A stretch of DNA of 64,000 nucleotides. Source: Bryobacteraceae bacterium. GTDB lineage: Bacteria; Acidobacteriota; Terriglobia; Bryobacterales; Bryobacteraceae. The stretch spans positions 62,001 to 126,000 of the forward strand of contig JAHDVK010000003.1 of NCBI GenBank assembly GCA_023384675.1. Direction: 5' to 3'. Under the pieces are notes generated by a model. It saw only the letters and a program-made list of their open reading frames with translations. It had not been told where the DNA came from and ran no database searches. Below, piece by piece: positions 45,826 to 54,463 of this stretch (position 1 is its first letter; each line of letters starts with the position of its first letter). Both the position numbers and the translations under genes were made by a program.

Positions 45826-47325
45826 ATGATGAAAGATATGCGCCTTTTGGTGCCGCTTTTCGCTGGTTTTGCGCTCATGGCGGCCGCGCAGGAGCGCCTG
45901 CGCGTGGAGCCCAAACCGCCTCAGCCCTTCACCATCACCGAAGAGGGCGACACGGGCCGCCGCGCCATCGCCGTGCCCACGGCCACCCCGCCGGGCCGCT
46001 ACACGGCGGCCGTTGGCGGCGAATCCTGGACTCTGGATGTCGCCGCGCCCGCGCCGCTGGCCGCTTCCATCCATCCCCCCGTGGTGCTGCTGAATGGCTA
46101 TCAACTCCGCACGCTCACCAACGCCTGCCCCGTGCGGTCTTCCACCAGCTCTTTCGGCCGCCTGCAAGCGCTGCTCGAAGCCACGGGGCGAAGTGTTTTG
46201 TTGTTTGACAACTGCCGCGAGTGTCCGAACGGCTCGATCGAGGATTGCGCCCTCGCGCTCAAGGGCTTTCTGGAAGCGCAGCGGACCCAGGCGGGCGAGC
46301 CGGTGCGGGAGTTCGACCTGATCGGCCACTCGATGGGCGGTCTGGTCGCGCGCGCCTACCTGGCCGGCAAGTTCCCCGATGGCTGGTTTCCGCCGCTGCC
46401 CCACCGCGTGCGCAAGCTCGCGCTCATCGCGACGCCGAACTTCGGCGCTTACACCATCGTTCCCATCGACACCCAGACGCGGCAGATGCTCGAAGGCGCG
46501 CAGTTCCAATGGGATCTCGGCACGTGGCACCAGGGCGCCGACGACCTGCGCGGCGCAGATGCCATCGCCATTGCGGGCGCGGCGCACGACCGCCGCGGCG
46601 ACGGCGTGATCTCGCTGATGTCGGCCAGCATCGCCTTCGCGCATGAGCGCAGGCGGACGCGCGTGCTCGATTACTGCCATACCTCGGGCTTCGCGCTGCT
46701 GCCTTTCTGCGGATTCAACCGCACCGGCATCGCGGAAGTCGACAGTTCGGATCATCTCACCTGGCGGATTCTGGAATCCTTCCTGGATGACCGCCAGGAC
46801 TGGCGATTTGCCGGTTCGGATGCGGCGGAGGAACCCTGGCTGCGCGACCATGGCGTGGGCTTCGGCCATCTGCATGCCGCCGATGACCGGCCGCTGGCGC
46901 AGCGGCCCGAACTCACCGCGCCCACGCCGCCGGCAAGCGCGATGGTCTTCCCGTTCACCGGCCTCAATGGCCAGCCCGCCCCGTTGACCATCGAAACCGG
47001 CTTCGCCGGCGGGGTGTTTCCGCTGCTGCTCAAGTATGGCCCGGTCGTCGGGCGCGTGACCGCGGCGCGCCGCGGAGCCGGGCTCGAGATCGAATCCGGG
47101 CAGGCCGTAGATATTCTCGGCCACCATCTCGAAGGCGCCGAAATCCTGGCCAACGGCGAGCGACTCGAGATAGTGGAAGCCTCGAATGACAAGCTCCGCG
47201 TGTGGCTGCCGGAGAAGTTTTTCGGCCTGGTGTGGCTGGAACTCCGGTCGCCGCAAGGGTCGCATCTGGTGCGCATCATGGCGCGGCAGCCGCCCGTGGG
47301 CGTGCTGCGCGAATCAGGCCAGTAG
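45826..47325 (+). CDS. Exported alpha/beta hydrolase, lipase-like
   Basis: A 499-residue protein with a signal peptide (to about residue 21), a beta-rich N-terminal part (25-80), then an alpha/beta-hydrolase domain with the nucleophile Ser169 in GHSMGG, after VVLLNGYQLRT and the cysteine-containing loop DNCRECPNGSIEDC. A C-terminal beta domain (about 380-499) resembles IPT/Ig-like folds (AVDILGHHLEGAEILANGERLEI). The layout fits a secreted or periplasmic lipase/esterase. Start ATG at 45826. Confidence 0.82.
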   Translation: MMKDMRLLVPLFAGFALMAAAQERLRVEPKPPQPFTITEEGDTGRRAIAVPTATPPGRYTAAVGGESWTLDVAAPAPLAASIHPPVVLLNGYQLRTLTNACPVRSSTSSFGRLQALLEATGRSVLLFDNCRECPNGSIEDCALALKGFLEAQRTQAGEPVREFDLIGHSMGGLVARAYLAGKFPDGWFPPLPHRVRKLALIATPNFGAYTIVPIDTQTRQMLEGAQFQWDLGTWHQGADDLRGADAIAIAGAAHDRRGDGVISLMSASIAFAHERRRTRVLDYCHTSGFALLPFCGFNRTGIAEVDSSDHLTWRILESFLDDRQDWRFAGSDAAEEPWLRDHGVGFGHLHAADDRPLAQRPELTAPTPPASAMVFPFTGLNGQPAPLTIETGFAGGVFPLLLKYGPVVGRVTAARRGAGLEIESGQAVDILGHHLEGAEILANGERLEIVEASNDKLRVWLPEKFFGLVWLELRSPQGSHLVRIMARQPPVGVLRESGQ

Positions 47326-47379
47326 GCTCGACACGCCCGCCCAAGCCGGCCGCAAGTCCGCCCCTGGTTTCCGGACCCC

Positions 47380-48174
47380 TCAGAGTTGAGCGGCGCCCCG
47401 CTCGCGGAACGTGACCCCGCCGTTCGTCGTCGTCACCTTCACCACGGGACCGCCCCCGCCGCTTTCGGCCTCCATTGTCGCGGCCGTCGAGCGACCCCGT
47501 TCCACTTTGGCGTTGGGGATCTCCGCTTTCAGTCCTCCGTTGGTGGTCTGAGCCACGAATCGCGCCGCGTAATTAGGAGGAACTTCCACGCTCACGCCGC
47601 CATTCGTCGTCGCCAGTTCGCACGATTCGCCATCCCAGCCCTTGCCATCCAGCTTCAGGTTGATGCCGCCATTGGTGGTCCGGCCATTGACTTTCCCCGA
47701 GACGGCTGCCAGCGAGATGCCGCCATTCGTGGTTGTGGCCCGCAGATCGCCGCGGACGCCCGTCACTGAGATTCCGCCGTTCACGGTCTTCAGGTTCAGG
47801 TCAGTCCGCTCCGGCACGAAGACCTCATAACTCACCGACCACCCCGCATTCCGCTTCGAGATGGACTTCGGCCCTTCGGCGCTCACCCGCCCGGCGCCGG
47901 CGTTCACGCGAACGCCGCTCAGGCTGACGTCTCCCCACGCCTCGACTTTGGCCCGCACCAGCACCTCGGCCCGGTTCCACGGCTTCACCGCAATCCCGCC
48001 GTTTGGCATCGCGTCCACCTCCAGGCGGCCCGTGGTTCCCACATTGGATTCGCGCATCTCGCAGGGCCGTTTGCCCGCCGGCGGACACTGCAGACTTTTG
48101 GCGGGCTCCTGGGCGGGCGCCAGGCTTGCGAACAGAAAAGCTGCCGTCAGGGCAGCGGTGACGCTGAATCTCAT
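47380..48174 (-). CDS. DUF4097-like exported protein with TNGG repeats
   Basis: A 264-residue protein with a signal peptide (to about Ala21-Gln22). It carries six repeats with NGG at their turn (KTVNGGISV, TTTNGGISL, RTTNGGINL, ATTNGGVSV, QTTNGGLKA, TTTNGGVTF), spaced 17-38 residues, forming a probable beta-helix like the lipoprotein at 36826-37758 but with NGG instead of SNGS. A CPPAGKRPCEM pair of cysteines lies near the N-terminus. No lipobox. Confidence 0.78.
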   Translation of the reverse strand: MRFSVTAALTAAFLFASLAPAQEPAKSLQCPPAGKRPCEMRESNVGTTGRLEVDAMPNGGIAVKPWNRAEVLVRAKVEAWGDVSLSGVRVNAGAGRVSAEGPKSISKRNAGWSVSYEVFVPERTDLNLKTVNGGISVTGVRGDLRATTTNGGISLAAVSGKVNGRTTNGGINLKLDGKGWDGESCELATTNGGVSVEVPPNYAARFVAQTTNGGLKAEIPNAKVERGRSTAATMEAESGGGGPVVKVTTTNGGVTFRERGAAQL

Positions 48175-48248
48175 CGGCGTTTACCTCCGCACCTGAAGAC
48201 GGGCCGAGGGCCGGAAAGTTCTGCCGCCGGCCCTTTAGTTTACGGGCG

Positions 48249-48863
48249 TTACTGTTTGGGCAGTTTCTTGAACTGGAGATTGCGGTACCACACGATGCTC
48301 TTCGGATCGTGGTTTTGCAGCGCGAGCCAGCCCTTCGTGAAGGTGTTCTTTTCGTCCACGTAGTCCGTGATCACCTTGTCATTCACTTTGATCACGATGT
48401 GGTTCCCCTTCACGATGATGTGTTGCGTGAACCACTCCATCGGCGCATGGGGCGATTCGAAGTTCTTGTGGAAGTTGTAGAGCGAGCCTGTTTTGACGGG
48501 GTCGCGGTGCGTTGCGTTCACCTGCGCTTCGTAGCCTTTCGGAAACCGCGGGCCGAGCGCCGTGCGGAAATACATGCCCGAGTTCGCGCCATCGGCCACT
48601 TTCACTTCCGCGCGGAACTCGCAGTCTTCACACTCTTCCACCATCCAGAACAGGTGGCTCACGGGGCCGGCGCCTTTCAACAGCCCGTCCTCGATCATCC
48701 AGGCCTCGGGATTTTCGTTGGCCTTCCAGCCGCTCTTTTCGATGCTCTTGCCGTCGAACATGTTGATCCACTGCCCGGCGGGCAGCGGCTTATCCTGCGC
48801 ACACAAGGGGAGCACGGCAGTCAAGGCCGTGAGGAGAAGGGTCCGGAGTTCCATACCCGCCAT
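48249..48863 (-). CDS. Exported DUF1080 (3-keto-disaccharide hydrolase-like) protein
   Basis: A 204-residue protein with a signal peptide (from MELRTLLLTALTAVLPLCAQ; the Met at residue 4, position 48854, is also a likely start). The DUF1080 domain is recognised from FDGKSIEKSGWKANE, EFRAEVKVADGANSGMYFR, NFHKNFESPHAPMEWFTQHIIVKGNHIVIKVNDKVITDYVD and GWLALQNHDPKSIVWYRNLQFKKL. Some members hydrolyse 3-keto-glycosides; activity here is not shown. Confidence 0.9.
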   Translation of the reverse strand: MAGMELRTLLLTALTAVLPLCAQDKPLPAGQWINMFDGKSIEKSGWKANENPEAWMIEDGLLKGAGPVSHLFWMVEECEDCEFRAEVKVADGANSGMYFRTALGPRFPKGYEAQVNATHRDPVKTGSLYNFHKNFESPHAPMEWFTQHIIVKGNHIVIKVNDKVITDYVDEKNTFTKGWLALQNHDPKSIVWYRNLQFKKLPKQ

Positions 48864-48872
48864 TGTAACGGT

Positions 48873-49925
48873 TCAGGCCCGTCCGAGGTTTCGCAGGACG
48901 AAACTGATCAGGTGGTACCCGTCCAGAAACTTGAACGGCGTCTCGCCCAGCGTGTAATGCCCGCACGGCAGCGCCACCACCTTATGATCCAGTCCGTATT
49001 CCTGACACCGCCGCAACGTGTCTTCACTCAACGAGGGCAGAAACGTGGTGTCGTACTTCGCATACAGGAACAGCGACTTCTTGGGCAAGGCCGCAAACTT
49101 GCCGAAGAACGAAACCGGGCTGATCGCCATCCACAACTCGCGCAGCGTCTCCAGGTCAAGCTGCTCCTCCAGCCCCTGCCGCACATGAATGGTCGAAAGA
49201 CCCGTCCACACCACGTCCGCGAAATAGGTGGAACAGTGGTTGAACGCGTTGACGCGCAGGCGGTCATCGTGAGCCGAGGCCAGAAACGCATAGCACGAGC
49301 CCAGGCTCGTTCCCACGATGGCGATTTTCTTCGCTCCCTGCCGTTCCAGCCAGTCCACGGCGCACCGGATGTCCAGCACCGCCTGCCGGGTCGCGTCGAT
49401 CGTCCGCGACACGTTGGACGAGACGGCGTAATCGGCGCGTTCCAGTTCGGCCGGCATGCGGTAATCGTGGTAGGGCAGACTCAACCGGAGCGCCGAGACC
49501 CCAAACCTCTGGAAGCCCTGAGCCAGGGCATTGTGCGCCTGTCCCGGCGCGTTCCAGTGCGGCAGGACGATCGCGGCGCGGGAGCGGTCCTTGCCGGGGA
49601 ACCATTGCCCGTGAACCACGTTGTTCTCGGGGTAGGGCGTCTCCACGTTGGACATGAAGCGCAGAACCGGGCCGTGCAACTCGAATACTTCCGGAGTGCG
49701 GTGCGCGAAGAATTCATCGCTTTGCTCGATCGCCCGGCGGCTCATCCGCAGCAGCCATTCCTTGGGGGTATCGCCGTTGCGGCTCAACTCACGCGCGTGC
49801 GGCCACCGGGACGCCCAATCCAGACCCCAGTCAAATGGCCTGACCACGCGATTTGTCGCGCGGAAACAGAGCGATTCTTCCCACCGGTTCATCCACCGGC
49901 CGTAGTAGGACCCCAGCAGAGACAT
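48873..49925 (-). CDS. Alpha/beta hydrolase, cytoplasmic
   Basis: A 350-residue hydrolase without a signal peptide. The nucleophile motif is GTSLGS (Ser207) after KKIAIVG, with VLPHWNAPGQAHN as the oxyanion region and a late His in LPCGHYTLGETP; Asp in YAKYDTTFLP fits the acid. The N-terminal 90 residues form a helical extension (WEESLCFRATNRVVRPFDWGL). Start ATG at 49925. It starts 50 bases from the Zn-ribbon gene's stop. Confidence 0.82.
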   Translation of the reverse strand: MSLLGSYYGRWMNRWEESLCFRATNRVVRPFDWGLDWASRWPHARELSRNGDTPKEWLLRMSRRAIEQSDEFFAHRTPEVFELHGPVLRFMSNVETPYPENNVVHGQWFPGKDRSRAAIVLPHWNAPGQAHNALAQGFQRFGVSALRLSLPYHDYRMPAELERADYAVSSNVSRTIDATRQAVLDIRCAVDWLERQGAKKIAIVGTSLGSCYAFLASAHDDRLRVNAFNHCSTYFADVVWTGLSTIHVRQGLEEQLDLETLRELWMAISPVSFFGKFAALPKKSLFLYAKYDTTFLPSLSEDTLRRCQEYGLDHKVVALPCGHYTLGETPFKFLDGYHLISFVLRNLGRA

Positions 49926-49975
49926 GACGCAGGCGTACGTCTCAGATTAGCATTGCCGCGCGGGCGTCCGCCGCG

Positions 49976-50932
49976 CTAAAATTCCAGGCCCGGCGGCAGA
50001 ATGAACGCCGCGGCCAGCAGCCGCCCCAGAATCCCTTTCCGTTCCCGGAAGTTCACCCAGTGCAACCCGGCCACCTCGCCCGGATCGCTGTAAAAGCCGA
50101 CGCCGCCCGACTGGTGCCGCCGGTCGGTCCAATCGTCGATCACGTGACCGTCGATCAGCGTCCGGAAGCGGTCGCCCTGCACCACCACGGTGAACTGGTA
50201 CGGCCGGTTGCGCTGCAGAATCACCGGCAGCGGCATTTCGACCTTCGACACGGTCTGCGAACGCTCCACAATGTAGCGCTGAATGCTCGCCCCGGAGATC
50301 TCTCCCGGCCGGTGCAGCACGATCTTCGACGCGTAGTAATCGCCCTTATTTTCTGCGCGGAACGCCCAACTGATCGCCTTTTGATCGATCTGCCCCAGGA
50401 AATCCACGTCGTAGTCGGTCTTTCCCATAGTCGGCTGCCAGAGCCGGAGTTGACCGGGCCGTACCAAGCCCTTCTCCACCTGCCAGTTCGCCCCCCTGCC
50501 CCAGTCGGCCAGCCCGCTGGCGAGATCGGCCCGCAAGCGCAAGGGCTTCTCTCCCGGCACGCGGTCATTCAGCCAATCCATGAACCCGCCGAACGTGCGC
50601 TGGTACGCCGCCACCGCGCCAGGCGCCGCCGGGTCCAGCACTGTGCCCGCCGCGGGCCCCGCCGGACCCGAGCCAGCCCCAAACCACATCCGGCCGGTCA
50701 CCATCACAGCAACCACGGCCAGCAAAACCACACCGAGGGAGGCGCCGCTCTTTGATGAAGGCTTCCGCGCACCAGGCCCCTGCGTCGCCAGCCAATCGTC
50801 GCCATACTCGAGTTCGTGCAGAGGTGAGGCCGACGCCCTGCGACCCTTTGTCCGGCAGTGCTGGCTGCAGAACTCCTGGTCGGTCAGTTGGCGGAGTGGA
50901 TTGATCGATTTACCACACCTCTGACACCGCAT
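49976..50932 (-). CDS. Zinc-ribbon membrane protein with a LamG/DUF1080-like sensor-type domain
   Basis: A 318-residue protein: N-terminal zinc ribbon (Cys3, Cys6, Cys22, Cys26), a low-complexity linker, a transmembrane segment (about 65-83), then an extracytoplasmic beta-sandwich (about 130-300) resembling DUF1080/LamG folds (DVDFLGQIDQKAISWAFRAENKGDYYASKI, GVGFYSDPGEVAGLHWVNF). The zinc ribbon is cytoplasmic by topology. It may be a membrane sensor or anti-sigma-like protein, but this is inference. ATG at 50932. Confidence 0.7.
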   Translation of the reverse strand: MRCQRCGKSINPLRQLTDQEFCSQHCRTKGRRASASPLHELEYGDDWLATQGPGARKPSSKSGASLGVVLLAVVAVMVTGRMWFGAGSGPAGPAAGTVLDPAAPGAVAAYQRTFGGFMDWLNDRVPGEKPLRLRADLASGLADWGRGANWQVEKGLVRPGQLRLWQPTMGKTDYDVDFLGQIDQKAISWAFRAENKGDYYASKIVLHRPGEISGASIQRYIVERSQTVSKVEMPLPVILQRNRPYQFTVVVQGDRFRTLIDGHVIDDWTDRRHQSGGVGFYSDPGEVAGLHWVNFRERKGILGRLLAAAFILPPGLEF

Positions 50933-51013
50933 GGTATTTTCCTACTTGATTAAAATCGTACCAGCAGTCACCCAGATTTGAACCGCTCTAGGTATGAACA
51001 TATTTCCTATTAG

Positions 51014-51035
51014 GTATCGGCATGGAGACCGATAC
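51014..51035. promoter_or_regulatory. 7-bp inverted repeat between two minus-strand genes
   Basis: GTATCGG, 8 bases, CCGATAC, in an AT-rich 129-base gap upstream of the Zn-ribbon gene and downstream of the large modular gene. There is no T run on the minus strand. It could be an operator for 49976-50932 or a transcript end. Confidence 0.35.
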
Positions 51036-51061
51036 GCTTTAGTTACCCTATATTGAGTGAC

Positions 51062-54000
51062 TCACTGCCCTCCTTGGTATCCAGACCGGCGACCCATCCG
51101 GTCCCGGCCGTCCATTCCGTAGAGACACAGATGGTCAAACGCCCATAAGTGAACTTCCCCATACCCCATCTCCAGCGCTTCCCTTACCTCCCGTTCCCAC
51201 GGGTAGCCGCTGCGGAAGACCGGCGTCATCAGGCCAAGATGCCCCTCCGGCCACCCCAGTGTCCGGCCGAATCGCAGACACTCCCGCATCAGGTCAAAAT
51301 CCCGCGACCACGCCCCGAAGTCCAGCGCCTCCAGCTTAAACCGGTTAAACCCATTATTTACTTCGGTTTCCCATTCTGGCGGCAGATTCACGTGACGATT
51401 CAATGCCCCGCCCAACTGATGGATGCCCGCCGGATGCGGATGATTGACGTCATACGGAAAAAGAATTTCAAATTGCGCTTCCGGAAATTGTCCCCGCACG
51501 TGCGCCATAATGCCCTCCGCGTAGTTGCGCAATTGCGCCCTAAGAAAGTTCGCATCCTCCCCCCCATTCACCTGAGGAGAGTCCGTCGCCCTCCGGAACC
51601 GGTGCAGCGGCCGCCCCAGTTCTAGTTGAGCCGCCGCCTCCGTGCCCGCGTCGTAATAGGCCATGCCGCCTTCGGGGTGGTTTTCATTCCAGTTCGTGAA
51701 ATACCACCAGCAGAACTCCCCGCACTGCAGCGCGGGCGTCAAGCCAGCTTCCACCATCAACCCCGCCAGTTCGAGAAAAAGCCGCTTTTGGAAGGCCAGC
51801 ATCGCCGGGTTGAACGCGCAGTGCGTGGACGAGAGATCTGCGAATCCGACGCTCGTCACCACGGGCGCGCCATCCGGAAAACGCGCCGCGAACTCCGGCG
51901 GCGGGTTCACCAGTTCCATCGAACACGCCGTTCTGGCCGCCAGTCCGCGCGACGCGCATTCGCGGTAGAAATCCGCGTGCCACGCCCGCGCGCCCCGGTT
52001 CAGCGTGTGGTCCGCGCCCTCGTCGATCACCCATTCGCCCATCCAGCCGCCCGCGAGCGTGCCCGCTCCGCTCACCGCGCCCGTGGATTCCGGCTCCAGT
52101 TCCAGGCTCACGCCGATCTCGAATTCGTAGGCGGGCAATGAAGAGCGCGTCTCCAGCCGCAGTGCGCCCTGATCGGCCTCCGCCCACACACCCACGTAGG
52201 TGGCGTTGATCAGATGGGCAAAGTGTTCCGCAATCGTCTCGATCGAATCGCCGGCAAACACGCTCTTTCCGCACACCTGGCCGCCGATATCGAGCAGGAT
52301 TTGGTCGCCCGGCGCGAATTCGCCCGTGAAAGTGAGGGTCCGGCTGCCCGGCGCTCCGCCCTCGCGCCGCCGCTCGTTCCACCAGAACACGCCCAGGTAC
52401 TCGTTCACCGGCGCCGTCCAGCCCAGCCGCTCGAACATCCACAGGATTCGCGCGGGCGGCAGTTTGAACGTGTGGTCGGTGGAATAGTCCAGCGCGGCCG
52501 AAATCCGGGGATCGGCTTGCAGCGAGCCCGGCTCGTCCGCCGCCACCACTGCCTCCAACGCATTGAAGACAAATCCCAACCCGGCCGGAGCCGTCAGCGT
52601 GACCTCTGTTTCCCCCGGCGGAAACGGCCCGCTGAGCCGCCGTCTCGCAGTGAACGGAGCTGCCGTCTCGACGCTGAGACCCAGGACTCCCGCCGGCCCG
52701 CCGGCCATCGACCAGGCCACCGCCGGGCGCTCCGGCCCCAGTTCGGTCACCAGCCAGAGATCGTAGGGCCGCTCGCAACTCAACCTGACCCGCACTTCGC
52801 TCTGCGGCGCGAACGCCCGCCGCGCCGCGTTATCCAGATAGAAGCCCGCCACCGGTTCCCATGCCCCGGTGTAGGTGCACAAAGGCGAGGCGGAATGCAC
52901 CGTCACGCTCTCCGGTCCCGCGAACCGCAGGTATTTCATCTCGTCCGGCCCGGTCACCGTCCACTGCGAGAACTCCGCCTCCCATTCCGTGCTTTCGTAA
53001 GCCGCGCCATTCGCCAGCCGGGGCGCGAAGGTGAGCCACATCGTCCGCGCTTCGCTCAGTCCCAGTTGCGCGAAATCGAGGGTCACGCGCAGCCGGGCCG
53101 TCGAAGTTCCTCCGGACATCCGCTGCTTCCGCGCCGCCGTGCGCAGGCGATCGTTCTTCCACGTCGCGTAGAGCGTGATGAAGTTGGCATCGTAGCCGCC
53201 TTCCACGGTTTCGATCCGCAACACCGCGCCATCGGCCTCGGCCCGCAACGCGAACGGTGTCTGCGCCGCTTCGTAGTCCACCCCATTGATCTGCGCGGCA
53301 AGCGCCTCACAGACCGTGGATGCCTGAACGTGAAACAGGGTCTCCACCGGCTGCCCGGAACCGGACACGGTCACCTCCGCGCCCGTCGCCAGGCGGGTCC
53401 GCAGGCGCATTTCTCCGGGAGCGTCTCCGGCCGAGGCGCGAATCTCGGGATCGGCCTCGTACCCGCCTTCCTCCCCGTTGATCCGCGCGGCCAGGCGGGC
53501 CGCCACCTGCGCCGAGTTGTCCCCCTCCTGCTCGATGTACACGTACACCCGTTCCCCGGCGATCACCGAATGCACCTGCCCCGGCTGCCCCGCGTAGTAT
53601 TGCCAGACTGTCGAAACCTTGCCCGGCACGATGTAGTCGAAAGCAAGATTCAGGTACCACAGCGTCAGCCGGTCATACCCTTCCAGCCCGTCGCCCAGGA
53701 TGGTGAACTCCGCCGCCGCCGGCTCGTTCGGGTTGGCCACCACGTCGGCGTGATCGCTGAGCCGGACCTGCACCGCTTCGCCCGAGGGCGTGATGGCGTT
53801 CAGGTATGGCCAGTCGATGGTGGCGTACTTCCCGCAGTCCAGCGGCATCAGGTTCTGATACGTCACCTCGAACTGCAGCGTCAGCCCGCCGAAGCGGAAA
53901 TCCGGCAGGTATTTGAGCTTCGGATGCTCGAAGAAGTTGTCCGCGTCCCACAATGTCAACACCGCGAAATCGGCCGTGTCGCGAAACACACCGCTCACCT

Positions 54001-54109
54001 TGAAGCCTTGCGGCGTCGCCGAATGCATGGCGGCCGCCGCTCCCAGATGATCAAAGCCCCGCAAGTGGATGGTCCGGTCCGGCTGCAGCTTGTGAATCCG
54101 TTCGCTCAT
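51062..54109 (-). CDS. Large modular protein with tail-sheath-like modules and a TIM-barrel-like C-terminus
   Basis: A 1015-residue protein with no signal peptide. I see three similar modules of about 65-70 residues (181-250, 255-320, 600-670), each of the form beta-strand, Asp-Ser or Thr, LA/FA-helix with a conserved I-N pair (ARINGEEGGY, AQINGVDYE, HLINATYVG), then A-x-A-x-G-x-L-R-L-x-T strands. This pattern is known from Mu-like tail sheath and some tail fibre proteins. Residues about 695-1000 look like a glycosidase-type barrel (GEFCWWYFTN with Glu798; NRFKLEALDFGAWSRDFDLM). Start ATG at 54109: AAAGGA is 8 bases upstream; an ATG 9 bases earlier is less well placed. Function unknown; divergent from a lipase gene. 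Confidence 0.8.
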   Translation of the reverse strand: MSERIHKLQPDRTIHLRGFDHLGAAAAMHSATPQGFKVSGVFRDTADFAVLTLWDADNFFEHPKLKYLPDFRFGGLTLQFEVTYQNLMPLDCGKYATIDWPYLNAITPSGEAVQVRLSDHADVVANPNEPAAAEFTILGDGLEGYDRLTLWYLNLAFDYIVPGKVSTVWQYYAGQPGQVHSVIAGERVYVYIEQEGDNSAQVAARLAARINGEEGGYEADPEIRASAGDAPGEMRLRTRLATGAEVTVSGSGQPVETLFHVQASTVCEALAAQINGVDYEAAQTPFALRAEADGAVLRIETVEGGYDANFITLYATWKNDRLRTAARKQRMSGGTSTARLRVTLDFAQLGLSEARTMWLTFAPRLANGAAYESTEWEAEFSQWTVTGPDEMKYLRFAGPESVTVHSASPLCTYTGAWEPVAGFYLDNAARRAFAPQSEVRVRLSCERPYDLWLVTELGPERPAVAWSMAGGPAGVLGLSVETAAPFTARRRLSGPFPPGETEVTLTAPAGLGFVFNALEAVVAADEPGSLQADPRISAALDYSTDHTFKLPPARILWMFERLGWTAPVNEYLGVFWWNERRREGGAPGSRTLTFTGEFAPGDQILLDIGGQVCGKSVFAGDSIETIAEHFAHLINATYVGVWAEADQGALRLETRSSLPAYEFEIGVSLELEPESTGAVSGAGTLAGGWMGEWVIDEGADHTLNRGARAWHADFYRECASRGLAARTACSMELVNPPPEFAARFPDGAPVVTSVGFADLSSTHCAFNPAMLAFQKRLFLELAGLMVEAGLTPALQCGEFCWWYFTNWNENHPEGGMAYYDAGTEAAAQLELGRPLHRFRRATDSPQVNGGEDANFLRAQLRNYAEGIMAHVRGQFPEAQFEILFPYDVNHPHPAGIHQLGGALNRHVNLPPEWETEVNNGFNRFKLEALDFGAWSRDFDLMRECLRFGRTLGWPEGHLGLMTPVFRSGYPWEREVREALEMGYGEVHLWAFDHLCLYGMDGRDRMGRRSGYQGGQ

Positions 54110-54463
54110 TGTGCTCATCCTTTGCTGATTGCGAATCCGGCCCGCAGCCGGTCCATTCGCTCCCATCGGAAAAGTCCCGCGAGATCCCGCCGCACCCGCA
54201 CTTTCCGCAATCGCCAGAAAGTAAAGCAGATATAATTGTGCAATTCGCGTCACTGCCTCCCGCGGAGCGCGACGAAATCCGCGAGATACGTCACTCTCTC
54301 GTCAGGAGAATCATATTGCTCCCTGCTTCGTACCACTGTCCAAAACGGAGGCAATTGTCTCACTCGACCGGGATGATACACTGGCCCCGAGCGCGGGAAT
54401 TCAAGACAGCTCTCCTGTCGGGCGGGGCGCCGCCCCAACATCAACACTCAAGGAGGCGTGGGC
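54110..54463. other. 354-base divergent intergenic region
   Basis: It separates the large modular gene (minus) from the lipase gene (plus) and holds the likely promoters of both. An AT-rich core lies at about 54220-54250 (contains TATAAT on the plus strand), and a better plus-strand promoter candidate is given separately. No gene is seen. Confidence 0.6.
54355..54382 (+). promoter_or_regulatory. Candidate sigma-70-type promoter of the lipase gene
   Basis: TTGTCT (54355-54360), 16 bases, TACACT (54377-54382), each matching 4 of 6 consensus positions, about 81 bases before the ATG at 54464. Confidence 0.4.

Noticed and set aside
50975-50984. A T-loop-like word (GGTTCAAATC on the minus strand) suggesting a tRNA
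   Set aside because: The flanking bases form only about three of five T-stem pairs, and no acceptor, D or anticodon arm fits.
52214-54235. A 673-codon open frame antisense to the large modular gene
   Set aside because: The protein is Arg/His-rich low-complexity sequence typical of antisense frames in GC-rich DNA; no ribosome site.
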